64,000 nt of DNA from JAWLHU01 sp041690255 (GCA_041690255.1 JAWLHU010000002.1:186001-250000); one strand, 5' to 3'. Shown: positions 35,549 through 45,039, counted from the stretch's first letter. Notes: generated from the letters alone by a model not told the origin. Translations and numbers: made by a program.

Positions 35549-37558
35549 CTACTCGTCGATCCAGATCTCCTCAACGTTCCAGGTATGGCCCTGCACACCC
35601 GGCTTGAAGTTGCGGAGCCGCAGGTTGTAGGCAATCAGCTCATTCTCGCCGTAGAAGATGTACCCAGGGGCATCCTCAGCCCAGATCCGCTGCCACTCCG
35701 CGTAGATCTCCATCCGCTCCTCGAGATCTGCCGTCTGGCGGCCCATCGCGAGGAGTTCGTCGGAGCGGGCGGTGTACCAGCCGGAACCGTTGAAGCCGCC
35801 GGCAACTGCGCCTTCCTTATCCCAGACACCGGTCTGGTCAGGATCGGGAGAGCCCGGATCCCAGCCAATGAAGTACATGTCGAAATCCCACTCGTCGAAG
35901 ACCTTTTGGGAGAGGGTGCTGAAGTCGTACGGCTCCAGCTCGACACTGATACCGATCTCCTTCAGGTTCTGCTGGACGACCGGGGCGGTGGCGACACGGA
36001 CCATGTTGCCCGAGCCCGGGTAGGCGAGCCGGAGCTTCAGCTCCTTGCCGTCCTTCTGACGGATGCCGTTCGCCCCCATCTTCCACCCAGCGTCATCCAG
36101 CAGCTGATTCGCCTTCGCCAGGTTCCGGTCATAGTGCTCTACGTCTTCGCTGTAGCCGAACGAGAGCGGGCTGACCGGGGTGTACTGGGTGAAGCCGTGG
36201 CCACCCTTGAGCTTGTCAATGATGAACGGCCGGTCGATCGCGAAGTTGATCGCCTGGCGGACCCGCTTGTCGGTGGTGATCCCGCTGCGGGTGTTGAAGC
36301 CCATCATCTGATGGAAGGTGGTCGGATACTCGATCGTAGTCACACCGGCCATATCCTTGTAGGCGTCCATGTCCGGGGCGTTAAAGGTGACGTAGTCGAG
36401 CTTGCCCAACTGCATCTCACCAACGGCGACGTCGGAGGAGACGACACGCCAGATCACCCGGTCGACGTACGGAGCGCCGCCCCAGAAGTTCGGGTTGGCC
36501 TTCAGTACGTAGTACTGGCCGTCAACCGCCTCACTCATCATGAACGGGCCGGTGCCGTTCGGCATCTTGCCGTAGGAATCCTTGGCGGTACCGAAGTCCG
36601 CGACCGGCACCTTGGAGTACTTGCTGGAGTCCAGGATACCGTAGGGCAGCTGCGACAGCACGAAGATCGCATTCGGCTGCTTCAGCTTGAAGACCACCGT
36701 GTAGTCGTCGGTCGAGTAGAGCCCTTCGAGCGGCTGGCTGTCAGCGTAATCACTCGTGGCCCCCGTGTGGTACGCCTCGTAGCCCAGCACGTCGTCAAAG
36801 CCGACGTTGCGCGGCCCGTAGTATTTCGGGTGCCAGATCGACTTGTAGGTAAAAATGACGTCCTTGGCGGTCAACGGCGTGCCGTCATGGAACTTGACGC
36901 CCTTGCGCAGATAGACCGTCAGCTTGGTGTCGTTCTCGGACCACTCCCAGTGCTCCGCCAGGCCCGGCACCGGAATGTAGCGCTCGTCATAGCGCCAGAG
37001 ACCGTCGTAGATCATGCCGCCGACGTAAGCGGTGTAGATGTCATCCCAGATAATCGGGTTGAACTGCCCGTCGGGGGCGTTCCACAGGGCAAAGTTCAGC
37101 GTGCCGCCCCGCTTCGGCCAGTTGGTGTCCACAATGGTGATCGCTGTGGTGGCGGAGTCATAGTTGACGGTGGCCCCGAAGGCTTCGCCGACAAACCGGA
37201 GCGGGACCAGGGTGCGGCCGAATTCCTTGTCAATGTACGGAGCGGCGTCCATGGTCCGGGCCTGGCCGTTCACCATGGCGGTGGAACTGCCAATGGTCAG
37301 CTTCACGGTCGTGTTGCCACGGGTGGCCGTGATCATCTGTGTGCCGGCATCCCACTGGATCTCGGCACCCATCTTCTCAAAGATCGCCCGGAAGGGGACG
37401 AAGGTCCGTCCGTTGATCACGGTGGGCTGGGCGTCAAATGTGACAGGGTGGCCGTTGAACGTGACCGGATACCGCATGTCAGGCCTTGCCGCAGATGCAG
37501 GGATAACCGCTGCCACCAGCAGGAGGGTGGCAAGAAGGATGGTCATGAACCGCTTCAC
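35549..37558 (-). CDS. ABC transporter substrate-binding protein with fused copper-amine-oxidase-N domain
   Basis: This encodes 669 residues: a signal peptide (cleavage near ASA-A, no lipobox cysteine), then about 115 residues of copper-amine-oxidase-N-like repeats (INGRTFVPFRAIFEKMGAEI, then RTLVPLRFVGEAFGATVNYD), then a complete family 5 extracellular solute-binding domain (GGTLNFALW, LTVYLRKGVKFHDGTPLTA, NFWGGAPYVDRV). It should capture oligopeptides or similar solutes outside the membrane and feed the two permeases downstream. The amine-oxidase-N module is non-catalytic and is often wall-associated, and may replace the usual lipid anchor. First gene of the operon; a 285-bp AT-richer intergenic region upstream should hold its promoter. 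Confidence 0.88.
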   Translation of the reverse strand: MKRFMTILLATLLLVAAVIPASAARPDMRYPVTFNGHPVTFDAQPTVINGRTFVPFRAIFEKMGAEIQWDAGTQMITATRGNTTVKLTIGSSTAMVNGQARTMDAAPYIDKEFGRTLVPLRFVGEAFGATVNYDSATTAITIVDTNWPKRGGTLNFALWNAPDGQFNPIIWDDIYTAYVGGMIYDGLWRYDERYIPVPGLAEHWEWSENDTKLTVYLRKGVKFHDGTPLTAKDVIFTYKSIWHPKYYGPRNVGFDDVLGYEAYHTGATSDYADSQPLEGLYSTDDYTVVFKLKQPNAIFVLSQLPYGILDSSKYSKVPVADFGTAKDSYGKMPNGTGPFMMSEAVDGQYYVLKANPNFWGGAPYVDRVIWRVVSSDVAVGEMQLGKLDYVTFNAPDMDAYKDMAGVTTIEYPTTFHQMMGFNTRSGITTDKRVRQAINFAIDRPFIIDKLKGGHGFTQYTPVSPLSFGYSEDVEHYDRNLAKANQLLDDAGWKMGANGIRQKDGKELKLRLAYPGSGNMVRVATAPVVQQNLKEIGISVELEPYDFSTLSQKVFDEWDFDMYFIGWDPGSPDPDQTGVWDKEGAVAGGFNGSGWYTARSDELLAMGRQTADLEERMEIYAEWQRIWAEDAPGYIFYGENELIAYNLRLRNFKPGVQGHTWNVEEIWIDE

Positions 37559-37843
37559 TCATATACCCCCTTCACGTATTTTGGACAGAGTCCGGGACTC
37601 TCTCAACCCCCGAGAACAGCACCTCCCCTCGGATCGAAAACCGGCTCTGGTTCGTAATAATTCTCACTAAATGCATATAATCCTCTTTAGGATCAAAAGG
37701 GAATATTACAATGAGCGGCACAAAAGATCTTGCCCCGTGACCTCGACCGATCAGAAGGTGCCCTGGAAGAGGAACCAGAGGGTTGAGAGCGAAGTCTGGA
37801 GAGACTGGTTCTGTGTGCCGTTTCACGGAGGAGGATGACCAGA

Positions 37844-39175
37844 ATGCGCGCCTTTGACGTCATTTACAAGAAGCGGATGGGGGAAGAACTCACCTCCGAG
37901 GAGATTCAGTCCTTGCTGCGGGGGTTTGTGAGCGGCGAGGTACCCGACTACCAGATGTCCGCGTGGGCGATGGCGGTCTGCCTGAAGGGGATGTCCACCC
38001 GGGAGACCTCCGACCTGACCATGGCGATGGCTCGCTCGGGCGATGTGATCGACTTGTCCGCCATTCGGGGCAAAAAGGTGGATAAGCACTCGACCGGCGG
38101 GGTGGGTGACAAGGTCTCCCTGGTGCTGGTTCCCCTGGTCGCCGCCTGCGGTGCCCCTGTGGCCAAGATGTCCGGGCGCGGACTGGGCCACACCGGCGGG
38201 ACCCTGGACAAGCTGGAGTCGATCCCGGGCTTTCAGGTGGAGCGCTCATCTCAGGAGTTCATTGACCAGGTCAACCGGGTTGGCTGCGCCGTCGTGGGGC
38301 AGAGCGGTAACCTGGTCCCGGCGGATAAGAAGCTGTACGCCCTACGGGACGTGACTGCTACGGTCGACTCGATCCCGCTGATCGCATCGTCGATCATGTC
38401 GAAGAAGATTGCCGGCGGTGCGGACGCGATCGTACTGGATGTGAAGACCGGCTCCGGTGCCTTCATGAAGACGTTGGATGACTCCTTCCGCCTGGCAGAG
38501 GCGATGGTCGCCATCGGTAAGCAGGTGGGGCGTGAGGTTGCCGCCTTCGTCTCGGATATGGACCAGCCCCTGGGGTACGCCGTGGGCAACGCCCTGGAGG
38601 TGGCCGAGGCGATCGAGACGCTGCGCGGCTTCGGGCCAAAGGATCTGGAGGAGGTCTGCCTCCACCTGGGTGCCCAGATGCTCCGTTTGGCCGGCATCGC
38701 CCCGGACGCAGAGGCCGCCCGCAAGATGCTGACACGGGCACTTCGGACGGGCCAGGGCCTGAACAAACTGGTGGAGATGGTCGAGGCGCAGGGCGGCGAT
38801 GCCTCGTACATCCGCCAGCCCGTCAAGCTGCCCCGGGCCGCACAAGTGATTCCGCTGCCATCGCCGGTCGGTGGGTACGTGGAGCATATCGAGGCGCTGG
38901 AGGTCGGCGTGGCCGCACTGCTGCTGGGCGCCGGCCGGGAGCGGAAGGACTCTGTCCTGGACCTCGGTGTCGGCATCATCCTGAAAAAGAAGGTGGGCGA
39001 TCGGGTCGAGGCGGGTGAGAGCCTGGCCGAGCTCCATGTCAACTCCGAGCGCCGGCTGGCGGAGGCCCGGGAGCGGCTCCTGGGGGCCTATCGCATCGGG
39101 CAGACCGAACCGCCGACGAGGCCGCTGATCTACGGGCTGGTGACCGAAAGCGGCGTGGAGCGGTGGCAGGCATGA
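37844..39175 (+). CDS. pdp: Pyrimidine-nucleoside phosphorylase
   Basis: This 443-residue enzyme splits uridine and thymidine phosphorolytically for pyrimidine salvage. The family signature SGRGLGHTGGTLDKLESI is intact, and KVDKHSTGGVGDKVSL forms the phosphate-binding loop. A C-terminal PYNP domain (AVGNALE, KKKVGDRVEAGESLAELH) is present. GGAGGAGG lies 9 bases before ATG 37844; an earlier ATG at 37835 would sit directly on that ribosome site. The stop overlaps the next ATG (ATGA). Confidence 0.94.
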   Translation: MRAFDVIYKKRMGEELTSEEIQSLLRGFVSGEVPDYQMSAWAMAVCLKGMSTRETSDLTMAMARSGDVIDLSAIRGKKVDKHSTGGVGDKVSLVLVPLVAACGAPVAKMSGRGLGHTGGTLDKLESIPGFQVERSSQEFIDQVNRVGCAVVGQSGNLVPADKKLYALRDVTATVDSIPLIASSIMSKKIAGGADAIVLDVKTGSGAFMKTLDDSFRLAEAMVAIGKQVGREVAAFVSDMDQPLGYAVGNALEVAEAIETLRGFGPKDLEEVCLHLGAQMLRLAGIAPDAEAARKMLTRALRTGQGLNKLVEMVEAQGGDASYIRQPVKLPRAAQVIPLPSPVGGYVEHIEALEVGVAALLLGAGRERKDSVLDLGVGIILKKKVGDRVEAGESLAELHVNSERRLAEARERLLGAYRIGQTEPPTRPLIYGLVTESGVERWQA

Positions 39176-39801
39176 GCCGGTTTGCCGAGCGCAACCCTGA
39201 GGTCTGGGCCCTTCTGGAGCGCCTGAGTGCCATTGTCCTCGGAAGCCTGGCCTTCTGGCTCTTTTCACTGCCGGTGATCACGTTGCCGGTCGCCCTCGTC
39301 GGTCTCTTCGCGGCCATGGGCGGCGTTTTCCGGCCATCGGGGGGCGATGCGATCAGCCTCTTCTGGGGGGCCTTCCGCAGGAGCTTTGGGCGGGCGCTGC
39401 TTCTGGGACTGCTCAACCTCGTCGCCAGCCTGATCCTCTACGTGGATATCCGCTTCTTCTGGGGCATGGATGGTCTCGTCTTTCAGGGCGTAGCGATCCT
39501 CTTCGGCTCCGTTGCGGCGCTGCTGCTCCTCGTGAACCTTTACGCATGGGCCCTGTTGGCCTGGTATCCTCAGCCGCTGAAAGGATTGGTGAAGCGGGCA
39601 TTCCTTCTGGCGGCGGCCCATCCGCTGCATGCGGTCGCTGGCTGGCTGGTGGCCGGAGTGATCCTGCTCCTGCTCTCCCTCCTGCCCGGCCGACTCATGG
39701 CCCTGCTGCCGCTCCTGGCACCCGGTCTGATGGGGCTGACTCTTGCCTACGCCGCCTGGCTCCCCATGAGGCGGTACGCCGACGAGGAGCAGGCCGGCTG
39801 A
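39172..39801 (+). CDS. Integral membrane protein, YesL/DUF624-like
   Basis: This encodes 209 residues with about six transmembrane segments and a WLFSLPVITLPVALVGLF motif typical of the YesL/DUF624 family. Function unknown. It is translationally coupled to the pyrimidine phosphorylase (ATGA overlap) and followed by a terminator. Confidence 0.7.
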   Translation: MSRFAERNPEVWALLERLSAIVLGSLAFWLFSLPVITLPVALVGLFAAMGGVFRPSGGDAISLFWGAFRRSFGRALLLGLLNLVASLILYVDIRFFWGMDGLVFQGVAILFGSVAALLLLVNLYAWALLAWYPQPLKGLVKRAFLLAAAHPLHAVAGWLVAGVILLLLSLLPGRLMALLPLLAPGLMGLTLAYAAWLPMRRYADEEQAG

Positions 39802-39805
39802 AATA

Positions 39806-39848
39806 GCACAAAAGTGGACCTGGCCAGCCTTGGCCGGGTCTTTTGTGC
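39806..39848 (+). terminator. Terminator hairpin
   Basis: GCACAAAAG (39806-39814) pairs with CTTTTGTGC (39840-39848) around inner GACC/GGTC and GGCC/GGCC pairs. Confidence 0.7.
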
Positions 39849-39950
39849 ACGCCCGAGTACCCTGGTAGACAAAAGGATTCATGCAATTTGGCTCACCTGG
39901 TCGATACCGGGCACCCTTCGGTTCGGGCTATCATGAAAGGAGGGAGGAGG

Positions 39951-41597
39951 ATGATCATGACCCAGAGCCTGACGGCCAAGTTCATGATCGGGATTACCGG
40001 CATTGTCGCGGCGGTGCTCTTCCTCTCGCTTATGTGGGATTTTGAGTACCAGCAGAGGCAGACCGATGGTGACCTCTTGGCCAAAGCGAGCCTGGTTGCC
40101 AAGCAGCAGCAGGCAACCCGCTCCTTCATGGCCGAATCGAGCAAGACCGACTTTGTCCACGGCGGTGAGGCCCGCTCCCTGCTACCCAGCGAAATTGGCG
40201 AGGGGGTCAGCGACATCTTCGCAGACCTCTCGAAATCGCAGGTCAAGCAGACCCACCTGACGGTCCGAAACGAGGCAAACACCCCTGACGAGTTTGAACG
40301 GCACGCGTTGGAACTCTTCGCTGCCGATTCCAGCCTGAACGAGTACTCGCAGCGAGTCACCCTGGCAGATGGATCCTACGCCTTTCGCTACATGATGGCC
40401 ATGCGGGCCGACCAATCCTGCCTGCTCTGCCACGGCGAACCCGTCGGTGAACTCGACAAGACCGGGTATCCTAAGGAAGGGTACAAGGAGGGGGACCTCG
40501 CGGGGGCGATCAGCGTCATTCTTCCCATGAGAGATGCGCTACACGCAGCGCGGGCGGAGTCGATCCGACTGGCGATTCTCGTCCTTGCCCTGGCAGCGCT
40601 CACCTTAGCCCTGATCTGGTTCCTCCTCTGGCGGCAGGTGGCTAGCCCGCTCGCCCAGCTAGCCGGCGTTGCAACATCGGTCGGGGCGGGGCATCTGCGA
40701 ATTGAGCCCCCCGAACTGAAGCCACTCTACCTGAACCGAGAGACCGCTGTTGTGGCCGACGCCTTCGAGCAGATGACCAGGCGGCTTCAAGAGATGTACG
40801 ACGGGCTGGAGCAGAAGGTCCTGGAGCGGACGGCAGAGTTGCAGGAGGCGAACCAGGAGCTGGAGCGTGCTTCCCGCCACAAGTCCGAGTTCCTCTCCAT
40901 GGTCTCGCACGAGTTCCGTACCCCGCTCACCTCGGTAATCACCTTCACCGAACTCCTCCTGGCCGATGAGCACCTGAAGCCAGAGCAACGGGAGAACCTG
41001 CAGGACGTGCTTGAGTCCAGCCAGGCGCTCCTCCGCATGATCAACGACCTGCTCGATCTCTCCCGGTTGGATGCCGGCAAGATCAAGCTCTTCCGCGAGG
41101 TACTGGACATTCATGACCTCGTGCGTGATGTGGTTCGCACGGTCCATACGCTGGCCGAGAAGAAGGGGATCGACCTGGTGGTCGAGCCGGCGCCCGACCT
41201 GCCATTGGTCTACGCCGATGAGCTCCGCATTTCCCAGGTGTTGCTGAACCTGCTGGGCAACGCCCTCAAGTTCACCCCCAACGAGGGTACCGTCCGGGTG
41301 ACCGCGAAGGCCACGGACGATAAGGTTCTCGTGGCCGTGACTGATACGGGCGTCGGCATTGCCGAAGAGGAGCAGGAGCGAATCTTTGAGGCCTTTCGCC
41401 AGGCTGGGAGGCAGCGGCCTGAGGGTTCCGGCCTTGGGCTGGCCCTCGCACGCTCTCTCGTGGAGTTGCATGGCGGTCGGATCTGGGTAGAGTCAAGACT
41501 TGGGGAAGGCGCCACCTTCGCCTTTACCCTGCCAATCTGGTCCGAGCAAGGGAGGGGATTGCATGACGACCGCTCGGAAGCGAATTCTGGTAGTTGA
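39951..41597 (+). CDS. Sensor histidine kinase with extracytoplasmic haem-binding (DUF3365) domain
   Basis: This encodes 548 residues: a membrane helix (about 8-28), an extracytoplasmic domain of about 170 residues resembling Tll0287/DUF3365 with a CxxCH motif (SCLLCHGEP) for covalent haem c, a second helix (about 203-225), a HAMP-like linker, then HisKA (MVSHEFRTPLTS, phospho-acceptor His) and HATPase_c (NLLGNALKFTPNEG, DTGVGI, GSGLGLA). It should sense redox state or a gas at the cell surface and phosphorylate the response regulator encoded next, whose start overlaps its end by 35 bases. GGAGGGAGGAGG precedes ATG 39951. Confidence 0.9.
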   Translation: MIMTQSLTAKFMIGITGIVAAVLFLSLMWDFEYQQRQTDGDLLAKASLVAKQQQATRSFMAESSKTDFVHGGEARSLLPSEIGEGVSDIFADLSKSQVKQTHLTVRNEANTPDEFERHALELFAADSSLNEYSQRVTLADGSYAFRYMMAMRADQSCLLCHGEPVGELDKTGYPKEGYKEGDLAGAISVILPMRDALHAARAESIRLAILVLALAALTLALIWFLLWRQVASPLAQLAGVATSVGAGHLRIEPPELKPLYLNRETAVVADAFEQMTRRLQEMYDGLEQKVLERTAELQEANQELERASRHKSEFLSMVSHEFRTPLTSVITFTELLLADEHLKPEQRENLQDVLESSQALLRMINDLLDLSRLDAGKIKLFREVLDIHDLVRDVVRTVHTLAEKKGIDLVVEPAPDLPLVYADELRISQVLLNLLGNALKFTPNEGTVRVTAKATDDKVLVAVTDTGVGIAEEEQERIFEAFRQAGRQRPEGSGLGLALARSLVELHGGRIWVESRLGEGATFAFTLPIWSEQGRGLHDDRSEANSGS

Positions 41598-42264
41598 TGA
41601 CGATCCGAAGATCCTGAAGGCGCTTGATCAGGCGCTCCAGAACGAAGGGTATGAGGTCTTCCGCGCTGCAGATGGTCTTGAGGCGCTCCGCATTGCTCGG
41701 GAGGTAAAGCCTGACCTGATCGTCCTGGACATCATGTTGCCGAAGATGGACGGCTTCGAGGTCTGCGCCCAACTACAGATGACCGGGACGGTGCCCTGCC
41801 TGATTCTCTCAGCCCGCGGTGAGGAGATGGACAAGGTCGTCGGCTTCAACGTCGGGGCGGATGACTATCTGACCAAGCCGTTCCGTCTTTCCGAACTGAT
41901 CCTTCGGGTGCGGGCGATCCTACGGCGCACCGGCGGTGCAATGAACGGTGCGAGCGCCGAGGAGCGACCGCTTCGGTTCCGCGAGATGGAGATCAACCGC
42001 TCCTCTCGCACAGTGACCATCCGCGATAAACAGGTCGAGCTGACCCCCAAGGAGTTTGACCTGCTCTGGTTGTTGGCGAGCCATCCGGGGCATGTCTTCA
42101 GCAGGGAGGCACTGCTACAGCGGGTTTGGCACTCCGACTACACCGGTGACGAGGCGGCGTTGACCGTCTGCGTGCGACGGCTGCGGGAGAAGATCGAGCA
42201 TGATCCGGGGCATCCGGATTACGTGAAGACGATCTGGGGAATTGGCTACAAGTTTGATGGGTAG
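41563..42264 (+). CDS. OmpR/PhoB-family response regulator
   Basis: This encodes 233 residues: a receiver domain (VDDDPKILKAL acidic pair, phospho-acceptor Asp in LIVLDIMLPKMDG, Lys in YLTKPF) and a winged-helix DNA-binding domain (ELTPKEFDLLWLLASHPG, ALTVCVRRLREKIE, IWGIGYKF). It is the cognate partner of the haem-type sensor kinase upstream, whose gene it overlaps, and is followed by a terminator. Confidence 0.95.
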   Translation: MTTARKRILVVDDDPKILKALDQALQNEGYEVFRAADGLEALRIAREVKPDLIVLDIMLPKMDGFEVCAQLQMTGTVPCLILSARGEEMDKVVGFNVGADDYLTKPFRLSELILRVRAILRRTGGAMNGASAEERPLRFREMEINRSSRTVTIRDKQVELTPKEFDLLWLLASHPGHVFSREALLQRVWHSDYTGDEAALTVCVRRLREKIEHDPGHPDYVKTIWGIGYKFDG

Positions 42265-42307
42265 GTACCGAAATGTTTGCGATAGGATCGAGAAAGGATC
42301 GAGTAAG

Positions 42308-42362
42308 AAACGGACGCTATCCTGGAAGTGAGGGAACCTCACGTCAGGGGGTGTCCGTTTTG
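42308..42362 (+). terminator. Terminator overlapping the next gene's start
   Basis: AAACGGACGC pairs with GTGTCCGTTT around an inner GTGAG/CTCAC hairpin and ends in TTTTGC. The 3' arm contains the likely start codon of the following gene, so read-through transcripts might hide its start. Confidence 0.6.
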
Positions 42363-43118
42363 CTTTGGGTTTTGGATGTAGTCGGATACCAGCTTCTGGC
42401 CGGGGCCCTTGGATTGACGGTGACCCTTGTGCTTCTGGACAGCGGTTCCGGCTTTGTGCGCGACCATCCGCCGCTGGCCTGGCGCTTGGCCGGCGGGGCC
42501 GTAGGACCGCTGGCTGCACTCTCTTTTCTCTGCCTGATCCTCTTCACTCATGCCCCTCTCTGGGTCTCGATGGCTCTGGTCCTGCCCTTCAGCCTGCTCG
42601 CCCTGATCTACTCCTGGGCGTGGTTCCGGCGGTACGGGGCGGAGCGGCGCCGGCTCCGGGGGCGGGAGGCGATGATCGTGGGTCTGATCACCCTGGTCTT
42701 CGTCAGCCTGACCCAGACTACATCGGAACTGGAGTCCTCCCTCGCCATGGCAGCCTTCGCCGGGTCGGCGGCCCTCTTTGGCGGGCTCGGGCTCAACTTC
42801 CTTGTCGCCCTGATGGCTCGCCGTCAGGAGGAGGTCACGGTTGAGGCCAACCCCTATGGCATGCTCGCCCGCGTGACGGCGACCGGCCTCGGAATCACGC
42901 TCATGGCCCTGCTGGAGACAGGCTATCGCCACCTCGCTGGAACGAGCGAAGTTGCATCGCTCTCCCTGCTGCTCTGGGCCGCTTTCTCCCTCCTGGTGCC
43001 GCTGCTCATGGTGGCTGCCGGCCATAAGCTATTCCCCCGGTTCCAGTCGCCGATCTGGACGGTGGCGATGGCCTCGGTGGTAATTGGCCAGGTGACTCTG
43101 CAGATGACCCTCGCATAA
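42360..43118 (+). CDS. Polytopic membrane protein of unknown function
   Basis: This encodes about 252 residues with seven or eight predicted membrane helices. Between helices 3 and 4 is a basic loop (WFRRYGAERRRLRGREA). The overall hydropathy recalls NrfD/DmsC-like quinone-interacting subunits, but no diagnostic residues were found. TTG 42360 (GGGGG seven bases upstream) is chosen; GTG 42351 is possible. It follows the redox two-component system and could be its target. Confidence 0.6.
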   Translation: MLWVLDVVGYQLLAGALGLTVTLVLLDSGSGFVRDHPPLAWRLAGGAVGPLAALSFLCLILFTHAPLWVSMALVLPFSLLALIYSWAWFRRYGAERRRLRGREAMIVGLITLVFVSLTQTTSELESSLAMAAFAGSAALFGGLGLNFLVALMARRQEEVTVEANPYGMLARVTATGLGITLMALLETGYRHLAGTSEVASLSLLLWAAFSLLVPLLMVAAGHKLFPRFQSPIWTVAMASVVIGQVTLQMTLA

Positions 43119-43209
43119 ATCCCACAGGGGATAGCCAGATCGCTTCAAGGAGTCCGCCAGGTGTCGTGGAAAGAGATGGGAGAACCACCCTGTGAAAGGG
43201 GGATCGCCC

Positions 43210-44645
43210 ATGCGACGCTCCACGCACCGGCGGGCTTTGCGCGCCTTGGCGCTCCTGCTGGCAACCCTCGTGCTGCTGGCTGCCTGCACCGAGGGAGAGA
43301 TGCGCCCCGTACCCGGTCCAGCCGAGCATCTGCTCATTGTCGAGGTCCACAGCAACGGCTTCGCGGCCGATGACAGCGACCAGTATGTCCGCCTCTTCAA
43401 TCCCACCGATCAGCCATTGGACCTGGCCGGTTGGTCCCTAGGCAGTGAGCGGAGTCGTGCCATCTTCCCGGAGGGGGCGAGCATAGGCTCGGGGCAGACT
43501 TACTTTGCCGCTCGCACCGTTGGTGGGTTTATGCAGATCATGACGATCCCGCCAGATGCGGTCTGGGGCGAGGTTGTTCCTCCGGGTGGACCACATGGCA
43601 TGAGCGGAGCGATTACGCTGCTGCTGGGGCGCGAGGAGGGGGTAGTCTACCTGCGGGAGCCCTCGGGCCGGGTGATCGACCAGGTCGCCTGGGGCGGCGC
43701 TCAAGCCGCTGGCTGGGTTGGAGAGTCGGCCCAGGCCCCGGCGCGGGGGACGGTGCTCGACCGTGCCCGCGACGAGAGCCGCTGGACCGGGCGAGGCCCG
43801 GGGCCCTATCGGGCGGACACGAACAGTGCCGCAGACTGGAAGCAGGGGGTCGACTGGGTGGACCGGCGGACGCTGCGCCCGGGCCAGACCTGGTTCGCCT
43901 ACCCAACCTACACAGCGCGGGGAGTGACCGCCTACGCCAGCCCTGACTCCAGCTACTCGGTCCTGGCCGGACTGATCGATCGGGCCCGCAGCGAGATCGT
44001 ACTCAATGTATACAGCTTCACCAACCTGATGATCGCCGCCAGGCTGGCCGATGCGGCCCGGCGAGGCGTGGAGGTCCGGCTGCTCCTGGAAGCCGGGAGC
44101 GTTGGGGGGCTGGATGACCAGGAGCGAACGGCAGCGAAGATGGTGCACGAGGCCGGCGGGGAGGTCCGCTGGATTCTGAACCAGCCCGGTTCGGGGGTAT
44201 ATGGGCGGTATGTTTACAACCATGCCAAATACGGCGTGGTGGATGGCCGGACCACCTTTGTCCAATCGGAAAACCTGGGGCGCCACAGCATTCCGGCTGA
44301 TCCCAGCGTCGGCAACCGGGGCTGGGGTGTGCTGGTCGAGGAAGAGGGCCTGGCGGAGTACTTCGGTCGCGTCTTCGATGCCGACTGGAACCCGGGACAT
44401 GGGGACATCTTCCCATACCGGGAGGGGACAAACTTCGGCCCACCCGCCCCTGGGTTTATCCCCGAGACCGAAGTGCCGACCGGCCATTATCCGCACCCGT
44501 TCCCGTCGCTGGAGGTGAGGGAGCCGGTCCGGGTGACTCCGGTCCTGGCCCCTGAGCACGCCCTGTTGGCGACCAAGGGGATCAGCGGACTGATCCGTAG
44601 CGCCCGTGAGTCGATCCTGGTGGAACAACTGTACATTCAAGTGCA
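43210..44645 (+). pseudogene. Lamin-tail/phospholipase D lipoprotein, segment 1 of 3
   Basis: This is the 5' part of one gene split by two mobile elements. ATG 43210 (AAAGGGGG upstream) begins a lipoprotein signal (lipobox LLAAC). A lamin-tail domain (LLIVEVHSNGF, LFNPTDQPLDLAGWSL, residues about 38-200) is followed by the first PLD domain with the HKD motif HAKYGVVDG (H338, K340, D345). The frame runs into element 1 after LVEQLYIQV and stops there at 44670. Joined to 50127-50519 and 56196-56664 it gives 766 codons. As it stands the product lacks the second HKD motif and should be inactive, because both HKD motifs are needed to form one PLD active site. Confidence 0.85.
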
Positions 44646-44664
44646 CTGCGCCGTATTCACAACA
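44643..44664 (+). other. Left attachment junction (attL) of element 1
   Basis: The host frame ends at GCA (44643-44645), matched in codon phase by GCA at 50124-50126. The first element bases to the right contain CGTATTCACAACA (44652-44664), the inverted partner of TGTAGAGCATACG (50109-50121) at the other end (10 of 13 positions). This puts GCA near the centre of a reconstructed attP. Confidence 0.65.
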
Positions 44665-44752
44665 AATTAGAGGTCATGTGGCACACGGTTTCTAGCCCTC
44701 GCTCCTCGTAGCGCAGTAATTCGCCGCTTTGTACTGCGCCGTATTCACAACA
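44645..44752 (+). repeat. 20-bp direct repeat at the left end of element 1
   Basis: ACTGCGCCGTATTCACAACA occurs at 44645-44664 and exactly again at 44733-44752, 88 bp apart. The first copy abuts the crossover and includes the attP arm; the second lies inside the element. Confidence 0.9.
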
Positions 44753-44760
44753 GCACCAGT

Positions 44761-44784
44761 CCGCCCTATGGGGGCGGCTTTTTT
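44761..44784 (+). terminator. Terminator just inside element 1
   Basis: CCGCCC pairs with GGGCGG (loop within TATGG) and is followed by six Ts. It would stop transcription entering from the truncated host gene. Confidence 0.8.
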
Positions 44785-44880
44785 AATGCGTCAAAGGGCT
44801 CAATTTCCCTGATGGAGTCAAGGGACGGGGTGGCTCCTGGAAGAAGTTGTTACCCAAGTCTAAAGAAAGCGGTGGTCACG

Positions 44881-45039
44881 GTGGCAAGGAAGCGCAAGGA
44901 GTATACGGTCCATGTGACCCACAGCTACGTGCACGATCCCGAGTCGGTGGAGCGGGGGCTCCAGCTCTGGGCGACCTACCTGGCGCAGCACCTGATCCGC
45001 CGGCTTGGTGAGGAGCAGCAGGCAAAGCGGAAGGCCTAG
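44881..45039 (+). CDS. 52-aa element protein, homologous to the one in element 2
   Basis: From GTG 44881 this encodes a small basic protein whose core HDPESVERGLQLWATYLAQ aligns without gaps to the 55-residue product at 54063-54230 in element 2 (IDPESVERGHRVWAMYLAE), about 22 identical positions. The alignment starts at the same residue, which supports this start over the longer frame from 44812. The protein is probably helical in its second half. Each element has one copy beside its own recombinase system, so a recombination directionality factor, an accessory DNA-binding factor or a regulator is a reasonable guess. No known family is recognised. Confidence 0.7.
   Translation: MARKRKEYTVHVTHSYVHDPESVERGLQLWATYLAQHLIRRLGEEQQAKRKA

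Noticed and set aside
37559..37843. Riboswitch in the AT-richer gap before the ABC transporter and phosphorylase genes
   Set aside because: No conserved riboswitch core or terminator-antiterminator pair could be recognised by eye.
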